64,000 bases of DNA, taken from the NCBI RefSeq assembly GCF_008360935.1, contig NZ_SRXO01000005.1:124001-188000 (forward strand), given 5' to 3'. A program made the translations under genes and the position numbers. This document shows, piece after piece, positions 34,830 to 43,347 of the stretch (positions are counted from its first letter, which is position 1; each line of letters begins with the position of its first letter). Source of the DNA: Siccirubricoccus phaeus. Lineage in GTDB: Bacteria > Pseudomonadota > Alphaproteobacteria > Acetobacterales > Acetobacteraceae. The notes beneath the pieces are model-generated. The model had not been told where the DNA came from, made no database searches, and worked only from the letters and a program-made list of their open reading frames with translations.

Positions 34830-35321
34830 ATGACACGCAAGACCGGATGGGCCGCATTGCTGGCCCTGGCCGTCCTCGGCGCGAGTGTCGAGCACGGCCC
34901 CTTATCCCAGGCCAATGCGGCGGAGCGGCATGCGCGAGGGGCAGAGACCCGGCGGCCGAGCCAGGCCCAGCCCCGGGCGGCGACACGGCCGCAACCCCAG
35001 GTGCAGCGCGGCCGGGCCAGCTATTACAGCCCGCGCTTCAACGGCAGGCGCATGGCGAATGGCGCGCGCTTCAACCCGAATTCCAATGTCGCGGCCCACC
35101 GGACGCTGCCGCTGGGGACGCGGGCGCAGGTGACGAATCTGCGGAACGGCCGCAGCGCCGTGGTGCAGGTGGAAGACCGCGGGCCGCATCTGCGGGGGCG
35201 GGTGATCGACCTGACGCCGCGCACGGCGCGGGAGCTGGGCATGCGGGAGCAGGGGGTGGTGCCGGTGGAGGTGCGGCCGATCGAGGTGCCGGCGGGCAAC
35301 CAGAGGGTGGCGCAGCGGTAG
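34830..35321 (+). CDS. RlpA-like septal ring lytic transglycosylase/DPBB protein
   Basis: A 163-residue exported protein with a signal peptide (RKTGWAALLALAVLGASVEHG region), a Gln/Arg-rich linker and one double-psi beta-barrel: GRASYYSPRFNGRRMANGARF, NVAAHRTLPLGTRAQVTNL, VEDRGPHLRGRVIDLTPRTAREL. RlpA cleaves naked peptidoglycan strands at the septum. There is no SPOR domain, so this is the short form. A family B palindrome follows 20 bases after the stop and probably acts as terminator. Confidence 0.88.
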   Translation: MTRKTGWAALLALAVLGASVEHGPLSQANAAERHARGAETRRPSQAQPRAATRPQPQVQRGRASYYSPRFNGRRMANGARFNPNSNVAAHRTLPLGTRAQVTNLRNGRSAVVQVEDRGPHLRGRVIDLTPRTARELGMREQGVVPVEVRPIEVPAGNQRVAQR

Positions 35322-35340
35322 AGGGGCTTTGCCCCCGCGT

Positions 35341-35446
35341 TAGAGCGTGATCGGTTGAGGTCGAATCGACCGAAACCGTGAATCACGCGACCGGACAATG
35401 AGCTAGAGCGGGGCGGGTGAGCGCAGCTCAACCGATCCCGCTCTAG
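35341..35446 (+). repeat. 106-bp double-hairpin element, family B copy 2
   Basis: Full copy, differing from the copy at 24771 by a few bases (ACCGTGAATC, ACCGGACAA, CTCTAG end). It lies between the convergent rlpA-like and DUF924 genes, where its hairpins could terminate transcription. Confidence 0.9.
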
Positions 35447-35507
35447 ACGCCACGCGCCCCCGGCCGAAAGGCACAAAATTGCTGATGCGGCGGCCCGAAC
35501 CGCCGGA

Positions 35508-36080
35508 TCAGAAGCCCCCGCCAGCGGCGAGCCAGGCCCGTTCGGCCGGCGTGCTGTCCCGGCCCAGCGCGGCATTGCGATGGGGAAAGCGGCCGAAGCG
35601 CCGGATGACGGCGCGGTGGCGCCAAGCATAGTCGATGGTGCCGCCGGGGGCGCGATGCACGGGAGCGTCCCGCAACCCTTCGAACAGCGCGACGGAAAGA
35701 TCCTGATCCGCCATCGCCTCGCCATGCTCGAAGGGCAGGTAGAGGAAGGAGCGCTCGGTCGGCGTCAGGAGCAGGTCGAAGCGCCGTTGCAGCACCGCGC
35801 GGCGGGCGACGGCGCGGGCATGGGCGTCCCCGGCGAAGGCCGCCGCATCGCCGCGGAAGAGGTTGCGCGGGAATTGGTCCAGCACCAGCAGCAGGGCGAG
35901 GGCGCCCTCCGGGGTTTCCGCCCAGACATCCAGCGCGCCATCCCGCGCCGCCGGCACCAGCGCGCCGAAACCCGCGCCTATGGCGGCGTCGAAGGCGTTG
36001 TCCGGCGTGAACCAGCGCTCCCGGAACCCGTGCCGGTCGCCCTGGAACCAGAAGGCGAGGATTGCTTCGGGGCTGCTCAT
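35508..36080 (-). CDS. DUF924 family protein
   Basis: A 190-residue protein matching the DUF924 family (TPR-like helical fold, function unknown). Diagnostic segments are ILAFWFQGDRHGFRERWFTPD, VLDQFPRNLFRGDAAAFAGD, RSFLYLPFEHGE and FGRFPHRNAALGRDSTPAE. Its start overlaps the stop of the FAD/Fe-S oxidoreductase gene (36077-36080), so it is the last gene of a three-gene operon. Confidence 0.9.
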   Translation of the reverse strand: MSSPEAILAFWFQGDRHGFRERWFTPDNAFDAAIGAGFGALVPAARDGALDVWAETPEGALALLLVLDQFPRNLFRGDAAAFAGDAHARAVARRAVLQRRFDLLLTPTERSFLYLPFEHGEAMADQDLSVALFEGLRDAPVHRAPGGTIDYAWRHRAVIRRFGRFPHRNAALGRDSTPAERAWLAAGGGF

Positions 36081-38983
36081 GCCAGGGCCATCTCCAATAC
36101 GCGGATGCCGTGCAGTGCCTCCCGCCCCGCCAGGTCCTTGATCTGGTGGCGGCAGGAGGTGCCGTCGGCGACGATCAGCTCCCCCGCCGGCACGGCGCGC
36201 ACCGCGGGCAGCAGGGAAAGCTCCGCCATCGCCTTGCTGGTGGCGAGATTCGCGGCCTCATAGCCGAAGCTGCCCGCCATGCCGCAGCAGGAGGAGGCGA
36301 TGGGCTGCACCTTCAGCCCGGGCACCATGGAAAGCATGGCCGCGGCGGCGGGGAAGGCGCCGAAGGCCTTCTGGTGGCAATGCCCATGCAGATGCGCCGC
36401 CGGCGCGACCGGCTTCAGCGCCAGTTTCGGCTTTTCCCGCGCCAGGAATTCGGAGAGCAGGAGGGCGCGGCCGGCCAGCGCCTCCGCTGCTGCGCCGGGC
36501 AGCAGGCTGGGGAATTCATCGCGCAGGGTGAGCAGGGAGGAAGGCTCCAGCCCGACGACCGGCGCGGGGAAGGCGGCGAGCGCTTCCAGCGTGCGGCGGG
36601 CTTCGGCGCGGGCCTCCTCCACCAGCCCGGCGGCCAGCAGGGTGCGGCCCTCATCCAGCGGCCTGGCGCCGCGTTGCGGGCGCGCCACCACGGGGCGGTA
36701 GCCGGCGGCGGACAGCACGCGGGCGGCGGCGCGGAGATTCGCCGGCTCGAAATAGCGGTTGAACAGGTCGGGGTAGAGAATGACCTCGCCCTCCCGCCCG
36801 CTCGGTGCCGGCAGTTCCGCATCGTGGAAGGCGTCACGCCGGAAGCGCGGCAGGTGGCGGTCTGCGGCGAAGCCCAGGAAACGTTCCGTCAGCCGCGGCA
36901 GGCCGGGAAGCCATTCGCGAGCATTGGCCAGCGCCGGCAGCATGGCGGCGTAGGGGGCCCAGCGCGGCATGGTGGCGATGAGCCGGTCCTTGGCCGAGAG
37001 GCCGCGCGCCCTGGCCCGCGCTGCCATGGCCTCGATCTTCAGCTTCGCCATGTCCACGCCAGTCGGGCATTCCCGCTTGCAGCCCTTGCAGGAGACGCAG
37101 AGCGCCAGCGCGTCCTGCACCGCATCCGAGGCGAGGCCGCCCGGCAATTGCCCGGTCAGCGCCAGGCGCAGGGTATTGGCCCGGCCGCGCGTCAGATGCT
37201 GCTCGTCCTTCGTGACCCGGTAGCTGGGGCACATGACGTTGGCATCGAATTTCCGGCAGGTGCCGTTGTTGTTGCACATCTCAACGGCGCCCAGCAGCCC
37301 GCCTTGCGGGCCGGGCCAGGCGGACCAGTCGAGGACCGGGGTGATGGCGTCGTCCGCCCTGTACTCCGGGAAGTAGCGGAACAGCGTCCGGTCATCCATC
37401 TTCGGCGGCCGCACCACGCGGCCGGGGTTCAGCAGCCCGGCCGGGTCGAAGGCATCCTTCACCGTCTCGAAGGCGCGGGCGATGCGGGGGCCGAACATCG
37501 GTTCATTGAATTCGGAGCGGACGATGCCGTCGCCATGCTCGCCGCTATGGCTGCCCTTGTATTCGCGGACGAGGGCGAAGCATTCCTCGGCGATGGCGCG
37601 CATGCGGCGCACGTCGCCCGGGTCCTTCATGTTCAGCACCGGGCGGACATGCAGGCAGCCGACGCTGGCATGGGCGTACCAGGTGCCCTTGGTGCCGTGC
37701 CTCTCGAAGACGCCGTTCAGCCGCTCGGTATAGTCGCCGAGATCGGGCAGGGAGACGGCGCAATCCTCGATGAAGGAGACAGGCTTTCCGTCACCCTTCA
37801 TGCTCATCATGATGTTGAGGCCGGCCTCGCGCACCTCCGCGATCGCCGCCTGGAAGCCGGCTTCCGTGGCGCGCACCACCTGGCCGGGCAGGCCGAGATC
37901 GCCCATCATCTCCTCCAGCCGGTTCAGCGCCGCCAGCAGGGGCCCATCCTCCTGGCCATGGAATTCGACGATGAGGAGGCTGTCCGGCTCGCCGATCAGC
38001 ATCCGGTCGATGGTGGCGCGGAACAGCGGGATGCTTCGGCCGAGATCGATCATGGTGCGATCGACCAGCTCCACCGCCTCCGGGTCCAGCGTCACCAGAT
38101 GCTGGGCGGCATCCATGGCGCGGCGGAATGTCGGGAACTGGCAGATGCCCAGCACCTTGCGCGGCTTCACCGGCCATAGCCGCAGGTCCAGCGCCGCCGA
38201 GAAGGCCAGCGTCCCCTCGCTGCCCACCAGCAGCCGGGCGAGGTTGCCGCGGCCCTCGGCCCGCGCCGCCGGCGTCAGGCTCTCGATGTTGTAGCCGCCG
38301 ACGCGGCGGAGCTGGTGCGGGAAGCGCGCGGCGATCTCCTCCGCCTCCCGCGCGCCGAGGGCGCGCAGCCGCTGGATCAGGTCGGCAATGCCGGCGGGCA
38401 CCTCGGCGCCGAGATTGTCCGGCAGCTCGCCGAAGCGGAAGCGGCCGCCATCCGCCAGCAGCGCGTCGATGGCGGTGACGTTGTCCGCCATCAGCCCGTA
38501 GCGGATGGATTTGCTGCCGCAGCTATTGTTGCCGGCCATGCCGCCGATGGTGCAGCGCTGCCAGGTGGAGGGATCGACCGGGAAGAACTGCTTCGTACGC
38601 GCGATCGCCGCGTTCAGCGCGCCGAGGGTGATGCCGGGTTCCACCCGCGCCGTCCCGTCCTCCACGCTCAGCACGCGGTTCAGGTATTTCGTGCAGTCCA
38701 GCACCAGGGCGCGGTTCACCGTCTGGCCGCATTGGCTGGTGCCGCCGCCGCGGGGCAGCACCGGGATGCCCGCCTCCCGGCAGATCGCCAGCACCGCCTC
38801 CACATCGGCGAGGCTGCGCGGCACCAGCACGCCCACAGGTTCGATCTGGTAGATGCTGGCATCCGTCGCGTAGCGGCCGCGATCGGCGGCGCTCCACAGC
38901 ACCTCGCCCGCCGTCTCGCGCCGCAGCCTGGCCGCCAGGGCGCTGTCGCCGATGCGGGAGCGGGTCTCGGTGATGACATTCAT
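36077..38983 (-). CDS. FAD-linked, Fe-S-containing 2-hydroxyacid dehydrogenase (YdiJ/GlcD-GlcF fusion type)
   Basis: A 968-residue fusion. The N-terminal FAD-binding (PCMH) domain has LPRGGGTSQCGQTV and GGMAGNNSCGSKSIRYG. A vanillyl-alcohol-oxidase-like C-terminal domain follows (HSGEHGDGIVRSEFN). Next are a [4Fe-4S] ferredoxin motif CVSCKGCKRECPTGVD, an upstream CNNNGTC cluster ligand region, and a CCG-type domain (HCHQKAFGA, SSCCGMAGSFGYE). This layout matches YdiJ, a D-2-hydroxyglutarate or D-lactate dehydrogenase feeding the quinone pool. It overlaps its neighbours by four bases on both sides. The exact 2-hydroxyacid is not determinable. Confidence 0.9.
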   Translation of the reverse strand: MNVITETRSRIGDSALAARLRRETAGEVLWSAADRGRYATDASIYQIEPVGVLVPRSLADVEAVLAICREAGIPVLPRGGGTSQCGQTVNRALVLDCTKYLNRVLSVEDGTARVEPGITLGALNAAIARTKQFFPVDPSTWQRCTIGGMAGNNSCGSKSIRYGLMADNVTAIDALLADGGRFRFGELPDNLGAEVPAGIADLIQRLRALGAREAEEIAARFPHQLRRVGGYNIESLTPAARAEGRGNLARLLVGSEGTLAFSAALDLRLWPVKPRKVLGICQFPTFRRAMDAAQHLVTLDPEAVELVDRTMIDLGRSIPLFRATIDRMLIGEPDSLLIVEFHGQEDGPLLAALNRLEEMMGDLGLPGQVVRATEAGFQAAIAEVREAGLNIMMSMKGDGKPVSFIEDCAVSLPDLGDYTERLNGVFERHGTKGTWYAHASVGCLHVRPVLNMKDPGDVRRMRAIAEECFALVREYKGSHSGEHGDGIVRSEFNEPMFGPRIARAFETVKDAFDPAGLLNPGRVVRPPKMDDRTLFRYFPEYRADDAITPVLDWSAWPGPQGGLLGAVEMCNNNGTCRKFDANVMCPSYRVTKDEQHLTRGRANTLRLALTGQLPGGLASDAVQDALALCVSCKGCKRECPTGVDMAKLKIEAMAARARARGLSAKDRLIATMPRWAPYAAMLPALANAREWLPGLPRLTERFLGFAADRHLPRFRRDAFHDAELPAPSGREGEVILYPDLFNRYFEPANLRAAARVLSAAGYRPVVARPQRGARPLDEGRTLLAAGLVEEARAEARRTLEALAAFPAPVVGLEPSSLLTLRDEFPSLLPGAAAEALAGRALLLSEFLAREKPKLALKPVAPAAHLHGHCHQKAFGAFPAAAAMLSMVPGLKVQPIASSCCGMAGSFGYEAANLATSKAMAELSLLPAVRAVPAGELIVADGTSCRHQIKDLAGREALHGIRVLEMALA

Positions 38984-39969
38984 GCGTCGGAATCCTGCGG
39001 CAGCAGGATGAGGGGAGCCTCGGCCTGCCGCGATTCGAGAAGCTCATGCGCCCGCGCTGCCTCGGCCAGCGGCAGGGCCTGCCCCGTCTCCGCCCGCACC
39101 GCGCCGCTGCCGAGCAGGGCGAAGAGCGCCGCGCTCGCCACCTCCAGCGCCGAGCGCTCCGCGATGTAGTGGAAGACGATCGGCCGCGACAGGCTGTTGG
39201 ACTTCGCCGCCAGCCGCGCAACCTCGAAGGCGGGCACCGGGCCGGAGGCCTGGCCGAAATTCACCAGATGCCCGCGCCGCGCCAGGCAGGCGAGGGAGCC
39301 CTCGAAGGTGTCCCGCCCTACCGAATCATAGGCGACATCGACGCCGCGCCCCTCGGTGATCTCCCGCACCCGGGCGGTGAAATCCTCCTCCCGGTAGCGG
39401 ATGACATGGCGGCAGCCGGCGGCGCGGGCGATGGCCTCCTTCGCGGCCGAGCCCACCGTGCCGATCACCGTGGCGCCGAGATGCGCCGCCCATTGGCAGA
39501 GCAGCCTTCCGACCCCGCCCGCCGCCGCATGGACCAGCAGGGTCTGCCCGGCCTCGACGCGATGCACCTGGCGCAGCAGCATCTCCACCGTCAGCCCCTT
39601 CAGCAGCACGGAGGCGGCCAGCCGGTCGGTCACCCCGGGCGGCAGGCGCAGCGCCTGGGCCGCCGGCAGCAGCCGCGCCGAGGCATAGGCGCCGTAGCCG
39701 CCGGTGACGTAGCCGATGCGGTCGCCCGGGGCGAAGCCGGTGACGCCCGGCCCCACCTCCTCCACCACCCCCGCCGCCTCGATCCCCGGCACGCCGGGCA
39801 GGGGCAGGGTGCGGTAGAGCCCGGAGCGGACATAGCAATCGTGGAAATTCACCCCGATGGCGGTCTGCCGCAGGCGCAACTCGCCGGGGCCGGGCCGGCC
39901 GGGCTCCACCGCCTCCGGCCGCAACATGTCCGGCCCGCCATGGTCGCGGAGCATGATCGCCAGGGCCAT
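38980..39969 (-). CDS. Zinc-independent quinone oxidoreductase (MDR superfamily)
   Basis: A 329-residue NADPH:quinone reductase-like enzyme. It begins with the GroES-like fold (PGELRLRQTAIGVNFHDCYVRSGLY), then EEVGPGVTGFAPGDRIGYV and the Rossmann motif VHAAAGGVGRLLCQWA. No structural-zinc cysteine cluster is seen, as in QOR/zeta-crystallin. It is the first gene of the operon with the FAD/Fe-S dehydrogenase and DUF924 genes, overlapping by ATGA, and is divergent from the aminotransferase gene. Confidence 0.92.
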   Translation of the reverse strand: MALAIMLRDHGGPDMLRPEAVEPGRPGPGELRLRQTAIGVNFHDCYVRSGLYRTLPLPGVPGIEAAGVVEEVGPGVTGFAPGDRIGYVTGGYGAYASARLLPAAQALRLPPGVTDRLAASVLLKGLTVEMLLRQVHRVEAGQTLLVHAAAGGVGRLLCQWAAHLGATVIGTVGSAAKEAIARAAGCRHVIRYREEDFTARVREITEGRGVDVAYDSVGRDTFEGSLACLARRGHLVNFGQASGPVPAFEVARLAAKSNSLSRPIVFHYIAERSALEVASAALFALLGSGAVRAETGQALPLAEAARAHELLESRQAEAPLILLPQDSDA

Positions 39970-40031
39970 TGCCAGCTTTCCTCACCTTGGGCTGGCGGCA
40001 GAGTATCGGCGGCGCTGCGTCCTGTCCGATC

Positions 40032-40037
40032 TATAAT
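40032..40037 (+). promoter_or_regulatory. Possible -10 element upstream of the aminotransferase gene
   Basis: A perfect TATAAT within the AT-rich segment GATCTATAATCCTCATCAAT, unusual for this GC-rich window, 80 bases upstream of ATG 40117 and in the 147-bp divergent gap. No good -35 hexamer stands 17 bases before it, so activator dependence is possible. Confidence 0.35.
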
Positions 40038-40116
40038 CCTCATCAATCTAACAAGGGGATCTCATTGGCGATCCCGCATGGATCGCGCCATAACCCCGGC
40101 AGCAAGGGAGGGCCCC

Positions 40117-41301
40117 ATGGCCTATTACCAGTCGAAGCCCGCCGCCGGCCGGCATTTCCTGCAGATCCCGGGCCCGACCAACGTCCCGGACCGCGTGCTG
40201 CGCGCCATGGACAACCCGACCATGGACCATCGCGGCCCGGATTTCGGCCGCTTCGGCAAGCAGCTCCTGGACAAGCTCCGGGCGGTGTTCAAGACCGAGC
40301 AGCCGGTGGTCATCTATCCCGCCTCCGGCACCGGCGCCTGGGAAGCCGCGCTGTGCAACACCCTTTCCCCCGGCGACCGCGTGCTGATGTGCGAGACCGG
40401 CTGGTTCGCCCATCTCTGGCGGGAGATGGCGGAGCGGCTGTCCCTGCAAGCCGAGTTCATCCAGACCGATTGGCGCCGCGGCGCCGACGCCCCGGGCATC
40501 GAGGCGCGGCTGCGCGAGGACCGCAACCACGAGATCAAGGCCGTCGCCGTCGTCCACAACGAGACCAGCACCGGCTGCACCAGCCGCATCGCCGAGGTGC
40601 GCAAGGCGATCGACGCCGCCGGCCACCCGGCGCTGCTGCTGGTGGACACCATCTCCTCGCTCGGCTCCATCGACTACCGCCATGACGAGTGGGGCGTGGA
40701 TGTCACCGTCGCCGGCAGCCAGAAGGGGCTGATGCTGCCGCCCGGCCTCTCCTTCAACGCCATCAGCGAGAAGGCGCTGAAGGCCAGCGAGACCGCAAAA
40801 CTGCCGCGCAGCTTCTGGGACTGGAAGCCGATGCTGGCGGCCAACGCCACCGGCTATTTCCCCTACACGCCGGCAACCAACCTGCTCTACGGGCTGGACG
40901 CGGCGGTGGACATGCTGCTGGAGGAAGGGCTGGAAAGCGTCTTCGCCCGGCATGACCGCTTCGCCGAGGCGACCCGCCGCGCGGTGCGCGCCTGGGGCCT
41001 CGAGATCCAGTGCGAGGAGCCGCGGCACTATTCCTCCTCCCTGACCGCGGTGCGGGTGCCGGAAGGGCACAGCGCCAATGCGCTACGGGCGACGATCCTG
41101 GAGAAGTTCAACATGTCGCTCGGCAACGGCCTCGGGCAGCTGAACGACCGGGTGTTCCGCATCGGCCATCTCGGAGATTTCGGGCCGCTCTCCCTCATCG
41201 GCACGCTGGGCGGGGTGGAGATGGGGCTGGCGGCGGCGGGGGTGCCGCACAAGCCGGGCGGGGTGCAGGCGGCGATGGGGTATCTCAACGGCAACGCCTG
41301 A
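40117..41301 (+). CDS. sgaA: Serine-glyoxylate aminotransferase-like PLP enzyme
   Basis: A 394-residue class V aminotransferase converting serine and glyoxylate to hydroxypyruvate and glycine. It begins HFLQIPGPTNVPDRVLRAMD, with YPASGTGAWEAALCNTLSPGD binding PLP phosphate, the PLP-Asp region LLLVDTISSLGSID, and Lys 203 in GSQKGLMLPPG. It ends GGVEMGLAAAGV. ATG 40117 follows AAGGGAGGG. The enzyme belongs to the serine cycle or glyoxylate metabolism; related alanine-glyoxylate transaminases are the main alternative. Confidence 0.9.
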   Translation: MAYYQSKPAAGRHFLQIPGPTNVPDRVLRAMDNPTMDHRGPDFGRFGKQLLDKLRAVFKTEQPVVIYPASGTGAWEAALCNTLSPGDRVLMCETGWFAHLWREMAERLSLQAEFIQTDWRRGADAPGIEARLREDRNHEIKAVAVVHNETSTGCTSRIAEVRKAIDAAGHPALLLVDTISSLGSIDYRHDEWGVDVTVAGSQKGLMLPPGLSFNAISEKALKASETAKLPRSFWDWKPMLAANATGYFPYTPATNLLYGLDAAVDMLLEEGLESVFARHDRFAEATRRAVRAWGLEIQCEEPRHYSSSLTAVRVPEGHSANALRATILEKFNMSLGNGLGQLNDRVFRIGHLGDFGPLSLIGTLGGVEMGLAAAGVPHKPGGVQAAMGYLNGNA

Positions 41302-41400
41302 GGATCGAGGAAGGCTCTGCCCTCCTCGACCATCGGACGCAGTGCGTCCGATCCGCCAAAGGCCGAAGGGCCTTTGGAAACCATGAGCTTCAGACCCGAC
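41302..41400. terminator. Inverted-repeat terminator region (family E copy 2)
   Basis: Starts right after the aminotransferase stop. It has GAGGAAGGCTCTGCCCTCCTC, ATCGGACGCAGTGCGTCCGAT and CCAAAGGCCGAAGGGCCTTTGG hairpins and the CAGACCCGACGACC centre shared with the family E elements. It lies between convergent sequences, so bidirectional termination is likely. Confidence 0.6.
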
Positions 41401-41422
41401 GACCCTGCCGCGAACCCAAGCC

Positions 41423-41719
41423 TTACGGCGGTGGGCTGGTCCAACGCTCCTGCGGCTTGCCCGTCCAGCTCGAGCCCAGGGGCTGCATGGACAGCCAGGT
41501 CTCGACCAGCCTGCCATCCTCGATGCGGTAGGCCTGCATCCCGGCCCGGCTGCGGGCCTCGCCGCTCGCCGGGTCGGTCCAATGGAAGGCGAACCGGAAC
41601 CAGGCCCGGTCGCCCTTGAACGAGTGGTCATAGACCACCACCCGGATGCCCGGGCGATCCCGCTGGACCTGCGCGATCTCGGCGGCGTAGGCATCGCGCC
41701 CGAGGCCGCGACGCCAGCC
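41423..41719 (-). pseudogene. N-terminally lost SnoaL-like (NTF2-fold) gene remnant
   Basis: About 98 sense codons end at TAA 41423-41425. They read RGLGRDAYAAEIAQVQRDRPG, then IRVVVYDHSFKGDRAWFRFAF, HWTDPASGE, and GMQAYRIEDGRLVETWLSM, the second half of a SnoaL-like polyketide-cyclase fold. Upstream in the same frame is the TGA stop of the PHB depolymerase (41720-41722), so the first half of the fold and any proper start are missing. The only start-like codon is GTG at 41641, without a clear ribosome-binding site. I call it a truncated remnant; a 72-residue product from that GTG is possible but unlikely. Confidence 0.6.
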
Positions 41720-42811
41720 TCAATTCCCCCGCCCCGTCACCCGCTGCACCATCCCCCACAAGGCCCGCACCTGGACGCCTTCCTTCGTCAGGTATTCCGA
41801 ATCGTATCCATACCCCCACCAATTCCAGCAGCCCTGCGGATTGGCGTTGAACGCATCCGTCAGCCGCGGCGGCTGGAAGTCGCGGGTGGAGCTCGCCGCC
41901 GCCTGCGGGTAGAGCACGATGATCCGGTTGCTCTCCGCCCAGTCGTTCAGCCCGTTCTGCCGCAGGAAGGCCTCGCCCACCGCCTCCAGCGACTGCCGGC
42001 AGCCATGCAGCGCCACATGCAGCCGGCAGCCCGGCGCCGTCGCGCCGCAGCCCTCCGGCACGTAGATCGCGCCCACCTCGCCCAGCCCGTGCCGGCGCTG
42101 CGGACCGCCAGGGCCGAATTCCGCCTGGCCGAAGCGGATCAGCCCGGCCTCCCTTGCCTTCCCCTTCGGCGCCAGCGCCCCGTACAGCGCCTGCAGCAGC
42201 GCTCCGGCCAGGTCGAAATCGCAATCATTCACGAAGGGCGGGGCCTCGGCCGGGCAGGCGCCGCCCGCCGCCTCGGTGACCCAGCCATGGCCGGGGTGCC
42301 CGCCGGGCAGGGCGCCGTCATGCACCAGGATGCTTTCTGCCGGCACCCCCAGCGCCCGGTACAGCGCCACCGCTCGCCGCACCGTCTCGCTGCGCACCAC
42401 CGTATCGGCGTCGCCGGTGAAGGCGTAGAGCCGCGCCCCCGCCAGCGCCGCCACCGGGTCGATCCGCCCCGCTTCCGCCAGCCGCCGCGCCAGATCGGCA
42501 TAGGCCTCCGCCGGCCGCAGCCGCGCCGGCACGCGCATGCAGGGCCCGGTCGCCAGCGCCACCAGGGAGCGCAGCACCCCCCGCGCATCCAGGCTCTCCA
42601 CCGCACAGCCATAGAGCCCGCCGGCGATGATCGCCGCGCCGGCAATCCCCTCTGCATGCGCGATATGGAGCTGCGCCGCCATGAAGGCGCCGGAGGACAG
42701 GCCGGAGACCGTCACCTGCGCCGCATCGGCGCCGAGCCGCGGCAGCGGCGCCTCCGCCGCCGCCGGCCGGGCCAGCAGCAGCGCGCCGAGAAACAGCCCG
42801 AGCCACCTCAT
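41720..42811 (-). CDS. Secreted poly(3-hydroxybutyrate) depolymerase-like esterase
   Basis: A 363-residue exported hydrolase with a signal peptide (RWLGLFLGALLLARPAAAEA). The nucleophile box is VSGLSSGAFMAAQ, Ser 39 within G-x-S-x-G. VALHGCRQS, HDGALPGGHPGHGW, and the aromatic CWNWWGYGYDSEYLTKEG end are typical of the PHB depolymerase/esterase family. Its ATG overlaps the stop of the upstream phasin-like gene (42808-42811), tying it to polyhydroxyalkanoate metabolism. Whether it degrades external PHB or another polyester cannot be told. Confidence 0.85.
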   Translation of the reverse strand: MRWLGLFLGALLLARPAAAEAPLPRLGADAAQVTVSGLSSGAFMAAQLHIAHAEGIAGAAIIAGGLYGCAVESLDARGVLRSLVALATGPCMRVPARLRPAEAYADLARRLAEAGRIDPVAALAGARLYAFTGDADTVVRSETVRRAVALYRALGVPAESILVHDGALPGGHPGHGWVTEAAGGACPAEAPPFVNDCDFDLAGALLQALYGALAPKGKAREAGLIRFGQAEFGPGGPQRRHGLGEVGAIYVPEGCGATAPGCRLHVALHGCRQSLEAVGEAFLRQNGLNDWAESNRIIVLYPQAAASSTRDFQPPRLTDAFNANPQGCWNWWGYGYDSEYLTKEGVQVRALWGMVQRVTGRGN

Positions 42812-43167
42812 CTTCCGAGCCCGCCCGCCGCCAGCAGCAGCCCCCGCCATTCCTCCAGCGCGTCCAGGGTGCGGCTGCGGAGGATCTCCGCCACCTCGGC
42901 ATTCCGCCGCCCGGCGATCTCCAGCACCGCATGGGCCTGGGCGGTGCCCTGTTCCAGCGCCGCGCGGGCCGCGTCGATCGGTGCGGCGATGGCGCTGCCG
43001 GCATCGCGCGGCGGGGCGGGCAGGGGCAGCGGCGCCGGCCATTGGCAGAGCTCCACCAGCCCTTCCAGCGCGCTGCGCTGCGCCGCCACCAGCGCTGCCC
43101 AATTACCCTGCTGCAGCGCCAGCAGCCGGCCGAAGGCCGACATTCCTCCCGCGATCCCGCCCGCCAT
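42808..43167 (-). CDS. Small phasin-like PHA granule protein
   Basis: About 119 residues, helical, with LLALQQGNWAALVAAQRSALEGL, AAPIDAARAALEQGTAQAHAVLE and RTLDALEEWRGLLLAAGG, the amphipathic-helix pattern of short phasins that coat PHA granules. The start is uncertain: ATG 43167 or ATG 43143, the latter directly behind GGAGGA. It overlaps the depolymerase gene by ATGA, which supports a PHA role. Assignment is by pattern and context. Confidence 0.65.
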   Translation of the reverse strand: MAGGIAGGMSAFGRLLALQQGNWAALVAAQRSALEGLVELCQWPAPLPLPAPPRDAGSAIAAPIDAARAALEQGTAQAHAVLEIAGRRNAEVAEILRSRTLDALEEWRGLLLAAGGLGR

Positions 43168-43347
43168 CTCCCGCCCCCGCCGAAGCCCGACGCGCCAGGA
43201 TAGGCCCGCCGGCGGTGCCGCCGCAGCCCCTTCCGGCCGTTGCGGCATGGCCGGGAAACCGCCAAGACTGCCGCCACAGCAGGAGATGATGCGCATGGCC
43301 AGGACCAACCAGGGGTTGCGCGCCCCGGCCCGCCGCGGGGAGGCAGG

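Noticed and set aside
41641-41641. GTG 41641 as the start of a functional 72-residue protein
   Set aside because: The homology continues upstream of this codon to the preceding stop, and no ribosome-binding site is seen, so a truncated remnant is the better reading.
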